Origin: Acidobacteriaceae bacterium
GTDB taxonomy: Bacteria > Acidobacteriota > Terriglobia > Terriglobales > Acidobacteriaceae
Reading direction: 5' to 3'
NCBI GenBank assembly: GCA_003135495.1
Contig: PLBX01000337.1
Location: 1,511-7,605, forward strand
Length of the DNA: 6,095 nucleotides
Every line of letters begins with the position of its first letter. Within the stretch, counting starts at the first letter, position 1. The position numbers and the translations under genes were made by a program. This document shows, piece by piece, positions 1 to 6,072 of this stretch. The notes under the pieces were generated by a model. That model saw only the letters and a program-made list of their open reading frames with translations. It was not told the DNA's origin and ran no database searches.

Positions 1-2000
1 TAGGCATTGCCGGATGTGTCTACCGCCACGGCGGTGCCAACTTCATTGCCGCTCCCACCTAAAAAAGTCGAGTAAACCGGGATAGATCCGGGTTGGTTAG
101 GATTGATCTTGGCGACGAAAGCATCCGTGTTGCCCGAGTATGCCGAGCAATTGGTGACCGCGCTGGGGTCGTTGAGGCAAGACTGCTGCGCGTTGAAAAG
201 CGGGAATCCCGGTTCCTTATTTGGCCCTGCTCCCCCCGGCATGTTGGTGGTGCCGGTGATGTACATATTCACAGCGCTGCCGGCACTATCGACTGCAATA
301 CCTCCGCCCGTCGCCGAGGCGGTAGCTGGATACCCTCCCCCGAAGTAAGTGGAATAGAGCATGCTCAGGGTGCCGCTTCCGTTGGTGTTGATCTTGCTCG
401 CGAAAAACTGCGACCCACCACTTGCGAAGTTCGAGGTAGTTTGGAAACCATTCGCATTAGAAGGGAAGCCGTTGCTCGGGCCGTTCGTCGATGTGGTGTC
501 GCCCGTGACAAATGCGTTCTGGCTTGTATCTACGGCGAGCCCAGTTAGATTATCTGTCCCGTTGCCCGCGAGATACGTGACGTACGTCGGAGTATATGTG
601 GAGTTGAGGCCAAGCGAAATTCGGGCTAAAAATCCGTGCGTGCCGGGGCAAGGTAGTAGGGTACAAGGCTGAAAAGCGTTAGCAGTCGTGGGGAAAGAAG
701 CGGAGTTCGTCGAACCCGCCACATAGATGTCTTCATTCTTATCTACCGCGACTCCCCCCAGGCTATCGATTTCTTGGGTCGTGATATCGGTACCGCCCAA
801 AAGTATGGAGTACACCAGCTGCGAGGGTCCTGTGCTCAGCGGTGCGATTTTCGAAATAAATATGTATTGCGAGCCATTGGTGCTGGCGGTGGTGATTGAG
901 GTTCCGCTCTCAACCGGAAACGCTGTCGCCGTGGTTGAGCCCGCGAGATAAATATTCGATGAACTGTCGACCGCTACTTTTACCAGAGTCTCAGTGTCGC
1001 CCGAGCCGGTGCCGCCAAAGTAGGTGGAATAGCCCAGTACCGGATCAATGACCAGTTCGCGGTTGTGATCGTAGGCTCCAACCGTGAATCCAATCTTGTT
1101 GTCGGCGAGTTGGCGAAATGCCCCGGGGATCAACTTCTCGTCTTTTCCTGATGGCGAAGGCTGGTAGATATGCGGAGCGTGAAAGCGCACTTCACCCCCA
1201 TCCGTCGCCAAAATCAGATCACCAGCATTCCCCGAAGTCCCTGTATCGTCAATGCGAGCCGTCGCACCTTTAAAGCTAAACGCGATCTGGTCCGGATCCG
1301 CAGCCGGTGCCACTCGAAAGTCATATTCCAGCTGACTCTGATTGCCGTAATAAACCAGGTCGACTCCGGGGTAGACCGCCTGATACTGCACCCGCGCGAA
1401 CTGGGGGATGTCGCGATGCCATTTCGACGGGTCGTTGCCGATAAAGTAGCTGCTCTTGCCGCCTAGTGGCAAGCTTCCAGAAATCTGAGCGGCGGAGTTC
1501 GCCCCCTCCAGATGCATGCGAATCACGGAATCGGGTTCACGCTTGACATCAGACTTGGCCGATTTCGACGCCTTGACGACGCGACTATGCAGTTGCAGCA
1601 CCGCCTCGTCGGCCGTTAAGAACAAGCCATACCCCGCGCCATGGGCAAGAAACTTAACCTGAGGAGCGGTCTGTCCCTGGTTCGGCTCAAAGAAGAGCGG
1701 GAGCGAAAGCGCGGTCTGCCTAGTACTCGAATGAGTATTGGAATTCGACGCCTGCGCGGCGACCGGCTTTGTCACCGTGCCTTTGGCAGCGCGTACTGCG
1801 GTAGAAAAATAAAATGCCGATCCGGCAGTAGAAAGGATTGCTACCGCTAGAATTGCCGCCTTCATTATTCTCGTTGACGCTCGCTGTTGCGTCGAGCGTT
1901 GAGCAGAAAGCTGAGCCGCAAGTTGAGCCGAACGCGTAACCGAATCATTCGCCGCTGTTCCCACCGAACCTCCTACCGACCCAGGGTAATTCCGATTCAC
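1..2000 (-). CDS. Exported SBBP-repeat beta-propeller protein (partial, C-terminus outside the window)
   Basis: A single minus-strand frame stays open from 2000 to the window edge, giving 666 codons with no stop; the 3' end is missing. A hydrophobic segment at about residues 47-66, ending near AVRA-AKG (68-74), looks like a signal peptide or signal anchor. An N-terminal domain follows, with FFEPNQGQ (103-110), YFIGNDPSKWHRDIP (185-199) and YPGVDLVYYG (210-219), which is the usual head of acidobacterial SBBP proteins. From about residue 322 there are propeller repeats of the form YSTYFGG / VAVDSS / YLAGST / FP. Four are complete (near 322, 396, 473 and 549) and a fifth, from 643, is cut off. 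The family is exported and its molecular function is mostly unknown; a surface or extracellular role is inferred. The start chosen is GTG 2000, because GGAGGAG lies 4 bases upstream. GTG 1964 and ATG 1865 are in-frame alternatives. Very sure of the family, less sure of the start. Confidence 0.92.
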   Translation of the reverse strand, partial: MNRNYPGSVGGSVGTAANDSVTRSAQLAAQLSAQRSTQQRASTRIMKAAILAVAILSTAGSAFYFSTAVRAAKGTVTKPVAAQASNSNTHSSTRQTALSLPLFFEPNQGQTAPQVKFLAHGAGYGLFLTADEAVLQLHSRVVKASKSAKSDVKREPDSVIRMHLEGANSAAQISGSLPLGGKSSYFIGNDPSKWHRDIPQFARVQYQAVYPGVDLVYYGNQSQLEYDFRVAPAADPDQIAFSFKGATARIDDTGTSGNAGDLILATDGGEVRFHAPHIYQPSPSGKDEKLIPGAFRQLADNKIGFTVGAYDHNRELVIDPVLGYSTYFGGTGSGDTETLVKVAVDSSSNIYLAGSTTATAFPVESGTSITTASTNGSQYIFISKIAPLSTGPSQLVYSILLGGTDITTQEIDSLGGVAVDKNEDIYVAGSTNSASFPTTANAFQPCTLLPCPGTHGFLARISLGLNSTYTPTYVTYLAGNGTDNLTGLAVDTSQNAFVTGDTTSTNGPSNGFPSNANGFQTTSNFASGGSQFFASKINTNGSGTLSMLYSTYFGGGYPATASATGGGIAVDSAGSAVNMYITGTTNMPGGAGPNKEPGFPLFNAQQSCLNDPSAVTNCSAYSGNTDAFVAKINPNQPGSIPVYSTFLGGSGNEVGTAVAVDTSGNA

Positions 2001-2004
2001 TAAG

Positions 2005-2011
2005 CTCCTCC
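2005..2011 (-). promoter_or_regulatory. Strong Shine-Dalgarno site supporting the GTG start of the SBBP gene
   Basis: On the minus strand GGAGGAG is followed by CTTA and then GTG at 2000. This is the best ribosome binding site in the window. It favours a start 45 codons upstream of ATG 1865, which has no such site. A second purine run, AGGAGG, sits 4 bases before the in-frame GTG at 1964, so two GTG starts are competitive. Confidence 0.6.
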
Positions 2012-2130
2012 GATTTCCCAATTCCGCGGGGTGAGAACACGAGCGGCACACTAACCCGCTGGGGCTCGACGCCCTTAGGCAGCGGATTCGTACCTGTCAC
2101 CAAGAATACTGGGATTGAACCAAACAAATA

Positions 2131-2158
2131 CTTTTACATCCAACAGATACGCTGTCAA
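2131..2158 (-). promoter_or_regulatory. Candidate sigma-70 type promoter for the SBBP gene
   Basis: On the minus strand a perfect -35 hexamer TTGACA (2158-2153) is followed after 16 bases by TAAAAG (2136-2131), which matches 4 of 6 positions of the -10 consensus. Transcription would begin near 2124 and leave a leader of roughly 120 bases before GTG 2000. The call rests on pattern only; the -10 is imperfect and the spacer is one base short of ideal. Confidence 0.4.
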
Positions 2159-2278
2159 GCCGGACAGACGATATGCACCGTAATGGTGAGAAGCGGAGCG
2201 CAGTGGAAATGGTTGCTCACCAGCAAGATTACACTGCGCCGGAGTCAGGGTTGGCACGAAAGTAGAGGCGATTTATTT

Positions 2279-2932
2279 TTATTGGGACGTGACGCTTAGC
2301 CTGGCGCGAACGAATTCTATGACTTGTTGCGTTACATAGCTCGGTGGATGAATTGGAAAAATCGGACGATTGAGAACGGGCTTGAGCGAGACACGCTCCC
2401 AGGCGGCGTCTTCCGAGCTTGTTGCAGTCTTTGCCTCAGGATCTTCCCCGCCATTCTGGTTTGAGTGCAGAAGTACCGCATCGGCGCGATCCAGAAAAGT
2501 TTGCGCAGAAGCCTTGAAGTCCGCAGTCCGCGGATCGAGCACCGTCAAATAAACATCGGGCTTCAGGAAGCGCAGAATACTGTTCGATTCGATAATCACA
2601 TTTTGCGAAGATGCCAGAATCTTGCGGATGCGGGGCATGGCTTCGGCGAGTTCCCCTTGCTGGGTGCGGACCCACCACGAATGATCGGCACCGGCCAGAA
2701 GGAAGCGCGAAGTATCGGACTCGCCGGAACGATCTCTCTCCTCCGACACAGCTAAAGAATGATCGGCGGTAACGCAATCGCACGCTTCGCCATTGGCCGA
2801 GCAGACGCCGTGTCCATATTGCGTAATCTTCAGCGCAGTCCAGTGAAAATCCGGCAGCGCAGAGATGATTCCGGCGACAACGCTGGTCTTGCCAACGCTG
2901 CGAGTGTGTCCGCCGATGACGACAATGGGCAT
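2279..2932 (-). CDS. MobB-like P-loop NTPase of unknown role
   Basis: This encodes 217 residues with no signal peptide, so it is probably cytoplasmic. The N-terminus is a beta strand followed by a phosphate-binding loop, VVIGGHTRSVGKTS (residues 4-17). GKT is intact, but five residues rather than four separate G8 from G14. The layout after that resembles MobB (molybdopterin guanine dinucleotide synthesis adapter) or BioD/CobQ-like NTPases: a strand with LKITQYGHG (35-42), DTSRFLLAGA (73-82), a Walker B-like strand NVIIESNSI (111-119), and strands ending VLDPR (131-135) and DAVLLHSN (151-158). C44, C51, C53 and H58 form a possible metal site. I recall very similar proteins annotated as hypothetical in Acidobacteria. 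It lies 103 bases downstream of lpxD, so co-transcription is possible, but no other molybdenum-cofactor gene is nearby. ATG 2932 lacks a clear Shine-Dalgarno site, though the P-loop position fits this start. The nucleotide-binding fold is well supported; substrate and pathway are not. Confidence 0.85.
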   Translation of the reverse strand: MPIVVIGGHTRSVGKTSVVAGIISALPDFHWTALKITQYGHGVCSANGEACDCVTADHSLAVSEERDRSGESDTSRFLLAGADHSWWVRTQQGELAEAMPRIRKILASSQNVIIESNSILRFLKPDVYLTVLDPRTADFKASAQTFLDRADAVLLHSNQNGGEDPEAKTATSSEDAAWERVSLKPVLNRPIFPIHPPSYVTQQVIEFVRARLSVTSQ

Positions 2933-2991
2933 GGGGTGAAAAGGTTCGCTCGGAACTATTCGTCTTGGTGCGTTAAGTTGTGGCGCTCGCT

Positions 2992-3031
2992 GAGACGCGG
3001 CTAGCCGCGTCTCTACAGCAGGTGTCTGCTG
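2992..3031. repeat. REP-like palindrome plus adjacent hairpin in the lpxD / P-loop gene gap
   Basis: Bases 2992-3013 form a perfect 22-bp palindrome: arm GAGACGCGGCT (2992-3002) followed directly by its reverse complement AGCCGCGTCTC (3003-3013). Two bases further on, CAGCAG (3016-3021) and CTGCTG (3026-3031) make a 6-bp stem with a 4-base loop. Both lie just after the lpxD stop in the direction of transcription. They could attenuate or terminate the transcript or protect its 3' end, but no T-run follows, so a classical intrinsic terminator is not supported. The form suggests a dispersed intergenic repeat. Confidence 0.75.
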
Positions 3032-3035
3032 ATAC

Positions 3036-4067
3036 TTAGCGTTGCTTTTTCGCCGACCGCGACACGAACGCCAACTCTTTAAGATACTCTTTCACTGGAC
3101 GCGCCGGCGTTCCCCAAAAGACCACGCCTTTGCCGCGCAAGACTTTTTTCGGCAGAATGCCGCATTGTCCGCCTAGCATTGCTCCGGCTTCGACTCGGGC
3201 GTGGTCGCCGATACCGACCTGTCCGCCCATGATCACGTTGTCTTCAATGATGACGCTGCCGGAGAGTCCGGTCTGGGCGGCGATCACCACGTTCTCTCCG
3301 ATTTGCACGTTGTGGCCGATGTGGACCAGGTTGTCGATCTTCGCGCCGCGGCGGATGCGCGTCTCGTCGAGTGCGCCACGATCGATGGTGGAGTTCGCGC
3401 CAATTTCTACGTCGTCTTCAATTACCAGGTGTCCGATTTGCGGCGAGCGTTCGTAGCGGCCAGTCTCCCAATCTTTTACGTAGCCAAAGCCCGCACTGCC
3501 GAGAACGGCGCCAGCTTGCACGACGACGCGGTTGCCGAGAATCGTCCCCGGGTAGATGGTGACGTGGGCATCGATGGAGCAATGGCTGCCGATCACAACG
3601 CCGCCTCCCGCGGCGGTTCCGGTATTGTCTCCGATAACGCAACCCGAGCCGATTGTGGTTTCGTCGCCAATCCTGGCGCGTTCGCCGATGATCGCCCCCG
3701 CTCCAATCGCCACCTTCTTGCCCACCTTCGCCGAAGCGGCCACGATAGCGGAGGGATGTACCACGCGATGGTTCTCGGCGGATCCGAGTAGCCGCTCTGC
3801 ACGAGCAAATGCAAGGCGCGGCTGCGGGGAGATCAATAATGGTTTCGCGGCGACGCTACTAGCCGAGTCCGGCGTTGCGAATTCTCCAGCGATAATCGCG
3901 GCGGCCGCCGAATGCAATGCCGTATCGAGGTGCTGCTCATCCTCCACAAAAACGAGGCTCTCTTTATTTGCGGATTGTAGGCTCGAAACAGCGGTCACTT
4001 TGATAGAGCCGCTTCCGATAAGACGGCAGCCGAGCTTGTCGGCGAGGCTGCGGAGGGTTTGTTTCAT
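3036..4067 (-). CDS. lpxD: UDP-3-O-(3-hydroxyacyl)glucosamine N-acyltransferase LpxD
   Basis: LpxD transfers a 3-hydroxyacyl chain from acyl carrier protein to the 2-amino group of UDP-3-O-acyl-glucosamine, an essential early step of lipid A synthesis in the cytoplasm; the enzyme is a homotrimer. The 343 residues match the usual length (E. coli about 341). Residues 1 to about 100 form the uridine-binding domain, with the family pattern AVSSLQSA (26-33) and LVFVED (38-43). From about 101 to 305 there is a long run of hexapeptide repeats (for example VGKKVAIGAGAIIG) that builds the left-handed beta helix. GFGYV (193-197) is the conserved substrate-contact segment. The catalytic histidine is H252 in the IGHN motif (250-253), equivalent to H239 of E. 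coli. A short helical tail with PARPVKEYLKEL (321-332) ends the protein. ATG 4067 gives the expected N-terminus although no strong Shine-Dalgarno site precedes it. The upstream neighbour is a lipid A type acyltransferase, which fits the pathway. Confidence 0.97.
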   Translation of the reverse strand: MKQTLRSLADKLGCRLIGSGSIKVTAVSSLQSANKESLVFVEDEQHLDTALHSAAAAIIAGEFATPDSASSVAAKPLLISPQPRLAFARAERLLGSAENHRVVHPSAIVAASAKVGKKVAIGAGAIIGERARIGDETTIGSGCVIGDNTGTAAGGGVVIGSHCSIDAHVTIYPGTILGNRVVVQAGAVLGSAGFGYVKDWETGRYERSPQIGHLVIEDDVEIGANSTIDRGALDETRIRRGAKIDNLVHIGHNVQIGENVVIAAQTGLSGSVIIEDNVIMGGQVGIGDHARVEAGAMLGGQCGILPKKVLRGKGVVFWGTPARPVKEYLKELAFVSRSAKKQR

Positions 4068-4114
4068 GGCGGTCTATTGTCGCTTTTCAAACGACGATTG
4101 CACAACTTCAAATG

Positions 4115-4252
4115 AGCCTGTGTGGGGACGGGCGCCCTCGCCCGTCCGAGCCGAGCAAAGCTCGGCCCCCCCGCCGCCTGCAGCGTCCCCGACTCACGCT
4201 TAATCTTCGCCTTGCTTGATCCGGCTTGCGGAGTTCGGCCACCACACAAGCT
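4115..4252. repeat. Hairpin-rich repeat block with imperfect terminal inverted repeats
   Basis: The gap between the acyltransferase gene and lpxD is almost filled by this block. Its ends, AGCCTGTGTGG (4115-4125) and CCACACAAGCT (4242-4252), are inverted copies with one mismatch in 11. Inside are a 9-bp stem with a 4-base loop (GGACGGGCG 4126-4134, CGCCCGTCC 4139-4147) and a 7-bp stem with a 3-base loop (GCCGAGC 4150-4156, GCTCGGC 4160-4166). A C-rich stretch follows. No reading frame in it is convincing. The structure resembles a REP/MITE-type non-coding element. On the minus strand the stems lie downstream of the acyltransferase stop and could act on its transcript, but there is no T-tract. 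The right end overlaps the TAG stop codon (4253-4251) of the acyltransferase gene. Confidence 0.6.
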
Positions 4253-5189
4253 AGTACAGCGGCGGTTCGCCCAGGGGTCTTGTCTTCCAGCGTCGATGCA
4301 CCCAGAGCCACTGGTCGGGATAGCGTCGGATGACATCTTCGATGACGTGGGAGAACTTTGCCGTGTTGGCTACGATGTCGGCTTCATTGTCGCCCGTCCG
4401 AATTAACTCAACCGCAGGATCAAAGCGCAATATATATTTCCGCAGCTTCGCATCCCACACCGTAAAGCCGGGAACCACGGCGGCATCGGTGCGAAGAGCA
4501 ATACGGGCGAGGCCGCTGGCCGTGCAGGCCGGAATCCCAAAGAAATCTACGAACACTCCTTGCGGCGGAGTCATGTTCGTATCCATGAGGATGCCGACGG
4601 TTTCGCCAGCGCGCATGGCCGACAGCAGGCCGCGAACGAAGTCATCTTTATCCACGGTGCGATTGCCATGCATGGTGCGATAGCGTTGCAGCAGGCCGTC
4701 GACATAGGGATTGTCGAGCGAGCGCATGACGATCGACAGCGGATGACCTTGCAGAGAATGCGCAAAGGCAGAGAGTTCCCAGGCTCCGATGTGCCCCGTG
4801 AGAAATAGAACGCCTTTGCCTCGGGCGTACGCGCGCTCGAAGTTTTCAAATCCTTCATAGACGACGATGCGGGAAACATTTTCGCGGGTGTAGCGAGGGA
4901 AGAGGCACACTTCGGCAAGCTGGCGTCCGAGAGAGATGAATTCTCCGCGAACGATGCGGCCCCGCTCACGCGCAGGCATTTGAGGGTAAGCAAGAGCGAG
5001 GTTGCGCAGGCCAACGCGACGCAACCGTCCATGCACAAAATAAATGGTGAGGCCGAATGAGATTCCAATGGCACGCGCCAATGGACGAGGAAGCATTCCC
5101 AGGAATTTTACCCAGGGCCAGACCAGAGCGTATTCAAGGCGTTCGCGCAATTTGTGTGGAGAGTGCGGTCGATCCACTTCCCGAGGCAA
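4251..5189 (-). CDS. Lipid A type lysophospholipid acyltransferase (LpxL/HtrB family)
   Basis: The family transfers acyl chains from acyl carrier protein to Kdo2-lipid IVA or a similar lipid at the inner face of the cytoplasmic membrane, late in lipid A synthesis. The 312 residues match the usual length (about 300). A hydrophobic, amphipathic N-terminal region (about 20-52) probably anchors it to the membrane. The catalytic HX4E motif is H133-IGAW-E138 in LFLTGHIGAWE. Further family marks are VMRSLDNPYVD (154-164), GILMDTN (199-205), FVDFFGIPA (213-221) with T223 and G226, and the C-terminal YPDQWLWVHRRWKTRP (290-305). Whether it is LpxL, LpxM or another specificity cannot be read from sequence. 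The start is uncertain: TTG 5189 follows an in-frame stop and has no Shine-Dalgarno site; GTG 5177 is an alternative that keeps the RLEYALVWPW segment. Neighbouring lpxD supports a lipid A role. A repeat element lies 13 bases upstream of TTG 5189, leaving little room for an ordinary promoter. Confidence 0.92.
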   Translation of the reverse strand: MPREVDRPHSPHKLRERLEYALVWPWVKFLGMLPRPLARAIGISFGLTIYFVHGRLRRVGLRNLALAYPQMPARERGRIVRGEFISLGRQLAEVCLFPRYTRENVSRIVVYEGFENFERAYARGKGVLFLTGHIGAWELSAFAHSLQGHPLSIVMRSLDNPYVDGLLQRYRTMHGNRTVDKDDFVRGLLSAMRAGETVGILMDTNMTPPQGVFVDFFGIPACTASGLARIALRTDAAVVPGFTVWDAKLRKYILRFDPAVELIRTGDNEADIVANTAKFSHVIEDVIRRYPDQWLWVHRRWKTRPLGEPPLY

Positions 5190-5202
5190 TCAAATTTAAA
5201 AT

Positions 5203-5279
5203 ATTGCCATCCCGAGCGAAGCGAGGGACCTGCATTTTGGGTCGAATGGCAGATCCCTCGCTTCGCTCGGGATGACAAT
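5203..5279. repeat. 77-bp inverted-repeat element, REP/MITE-like
   Basis: The outer arms, 5203-5228 and 5254-5279, are inverted copies over 26 bases with one mismatch (5207 against 5275). The inner 21 bases (5208-5228 and 5254-5274) match perfectly. Pairing continues inward to an 8-base loop (5237-5244) with one more mismatch and one bulged base. The core reads CATCCCGAGCGAAGCGAGGG. I recall closely related palindromes (GTCATCCTGAGCGAAG and variants) as dispersed intergenic repeats in several phyla, including Acidobacteriota. It carries no gene. On the minus strand it begins 22 bases after the stop of the SYLF gene and is followed by an AT-rich stretch (TATTTTAAATTT), so it may also end or stabilise that transcript. 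Confidence 0.85.
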
Positions 5280-5301
5280 CTAATTTAAAACCTATCCAAG
5301 T

Positions 5302-6027
5302 CTATTTCGCCGCTTGCTGCGCCCACTTCGCCAGCACGCTTAAGAAAGGATACGCGGCCTTCGGCGGTTCGACTGCTCCGGTTAGGGACGCTTTGAACGG
5401 CACCATGTGTCCGTAGAAGTCGCGGGTGCTATTTCTATCCTGCTTGACTACGGCTCCCGAAAGCTCGAGCCCCGCGAAGAGGCCGCGGGAACGCGAGTAG
5501 GTCAAGACCTGGGCACGCATCTTCCAGTCGGTGTCGGCAGCGGCATGGCGTCCTACAGGCCCGGCGGCGGCGCTGGCGTCGGCGCCGAGTTTGAACTGAC
5601 TCGATAGCAGGCTATCCATGCCGCCCTTATTCATGATGAGCATGATGAGGTCACTGGCCTGGCCGCCGATCTGCAATCCGAAACTGCCGCCGCTAATCGT
5701 AAAAAATGCGGGAGCGCTCCAGCCTTGCGGAGTTCGGCAACTGGCCACGCCTTTGCCATAGCGTCCGCCGAACATGAAGCCGCCGTTGAGGAGCGATGGC
5801 ACCACGGCCACGCATTCCGCGTTGCCTAGAACTTCTTCGGGGATGCGCAGGTCGGGCGCGCTCTGAATGTCGGAAAGCACTCTGCCCGCGGCCTCAATCC
5901 GTCCGGCGGCCTTGGTGTCGTTGTCCGCATCTCTATCTTTATCTTTGGCATCCTGGGCGAAAAGAATCGATGTTTGCAAACACGTCAGCGAGCAAACGAG
6001 CAGAAGCAGAACGAAGGGTCGTCGCAT
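5302..6027 (-). CDS. Exported SYLF (Ysc84-type) domain lipid-binding protein
   Basis: This 241-residue protein begins with a clear signal peptide: MRRP, a hydrophobic core (about 5-23) and a likely cleavage near ILFA-QD (after residue 24). No good lipobox precedes C12 or C16, so a soluble periplasmic form is likelier than a lipoprotein. A charged linker rich in D and K follows (26-39). The SYLF domain covers about 43-215, with characteristic segments FMFGGRYGKGV (84-94), WSAPAFFTISGGSFGLQIG (103-121), a D126-containing LIML stretch, and GLFAGLELSGA (182-192). SYLF domains bind phosphoinositides or other anionic lipids in eukaryotes; in bacteria the exported versions have no firm function, and a membrane-associated role is inferred. 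ATG 6027 is well supported by AGAGG at 6037-6033, five bases upstream. The next gene in the direction of transcription, the acyltransferase, is 112 bases away across a hairpin repeat, so co-transcription is uncertain. Confidence 0.93.
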   Translation of the reverse strand: MRRPFVLLLLVCSLTCLQTSILFAQDAKDKDRDADNDTKAAGRIEAAGRVLSDIQSAPDLRIPEEVLGNAECVAVVPSLLNGGFMFGGRYGKGVASCRTPQGWSAPAFFTISGGSFGLQIGGQASDLIMLIMNKGGMDSLLSSQFKLGADASAAAGPVGRHAAADTDWKMRAQVLTYSRSRGLFAGLELSGAVVKQDRNSTRDFYGHMVPFKASLTGAVEPPKAAYPFLSVLAKWAQQAAK

Positions 6028-6031
6028 TTTT

Positions 6032-6072
6032 ACCTCTTCAATAAATTTTGGATTCCGTTGTCTCTGATTCTA
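6032..6072 (-). promoter_or_regulatory. Ribosome binding site and possible -10 box for the SYLF gene
   Basis: On the minus strand TAGAAT (6072-6067) matches 5 of 6 positions of the -10 consensus, and AGAGGT (6037-6032) is a good Shine-Dalgarno site ahead of ATG 6027. Transcription would start near 6060. No recognisable -35 hexamer is visible at the right distance, though the window ends close by. The ribosome binding site is credible; the -10 box is tentative. Confidence 0.35.

Larger units (their letters stand above)
2001..2278. other. Intergenic gap upstream of the SBBP gene
   Basis: This 278-base gap separates the stop of the P-loop gene from the SBBP start. It contains the candidate promoter and the ribosome binding site listed separately. 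In the presumed leader, CCGCT and AGCGG arms (near 2080 and 2055) enclose an inner GGGC/GCCC pair, so a modest hairpin is possible. I could not match it to a known riboswitch. Two short minus-strand frames (2075-2257 from GTG, 1945-2127 from TTG) cross the gap; neither has a recognisable product and the second overlaps the SBBP gene out of frame. I do not call them genes. Confidence 0.5.

Noticed and set aside
93..951. Several plus-strand frames within the first kilobase
   Set aside because: They are antisense to the continuous SBBP propeller frame, which has clear repeated motifs throughout.
2001..2130. Possible riboswitch in the SBBP leader
   Set aside because: I looked for cyclic di-GMP (GEMM) and cobalamin type signatures and did not see their conserved cores; the one hairpin present is weak.
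2185..2221. GGTGAG and CTCACC arms separated by 25 bases in the gap upstream of the SBBP gene
   Set aside because: The stem is only 6 bp with a long loop, it lies upstream of the candidate promoter, and no known RNA family was recognised.
2075..2257. Short minus-strand frame of 60 codons (GTG start) in the gap upstream of the SBBP gene, and a similar TTG-start frame at 1945-2127
   Set aside because: Neither product is recognisable, neither has a good ribosome binding site, and the second overlaps the well-supported SBBP frame. They are compatible with chance open frames in GC-rich DNA.
3201..3791. Plus-strand frame of 196 codons opposite lpxD, and a 215-codon one at 3556-4203
   Set aside because: Both lie antisense to lpxD, whose family assignment and catalytic motif are certain. 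Their products are low-complexity and unlike any family; they are shadows of codon bias.
4225..4239. A 15-base exact match, CTTGCGGAGTTCGGC, shared with 5724-5738 inside the SYLF gene
   Set aside because: The match does not extend on either side and the second copy encodes normal SYLF-domain residues (around CRTPQG). Mildly surprising for 6 kb, but not enough to call a repeat.
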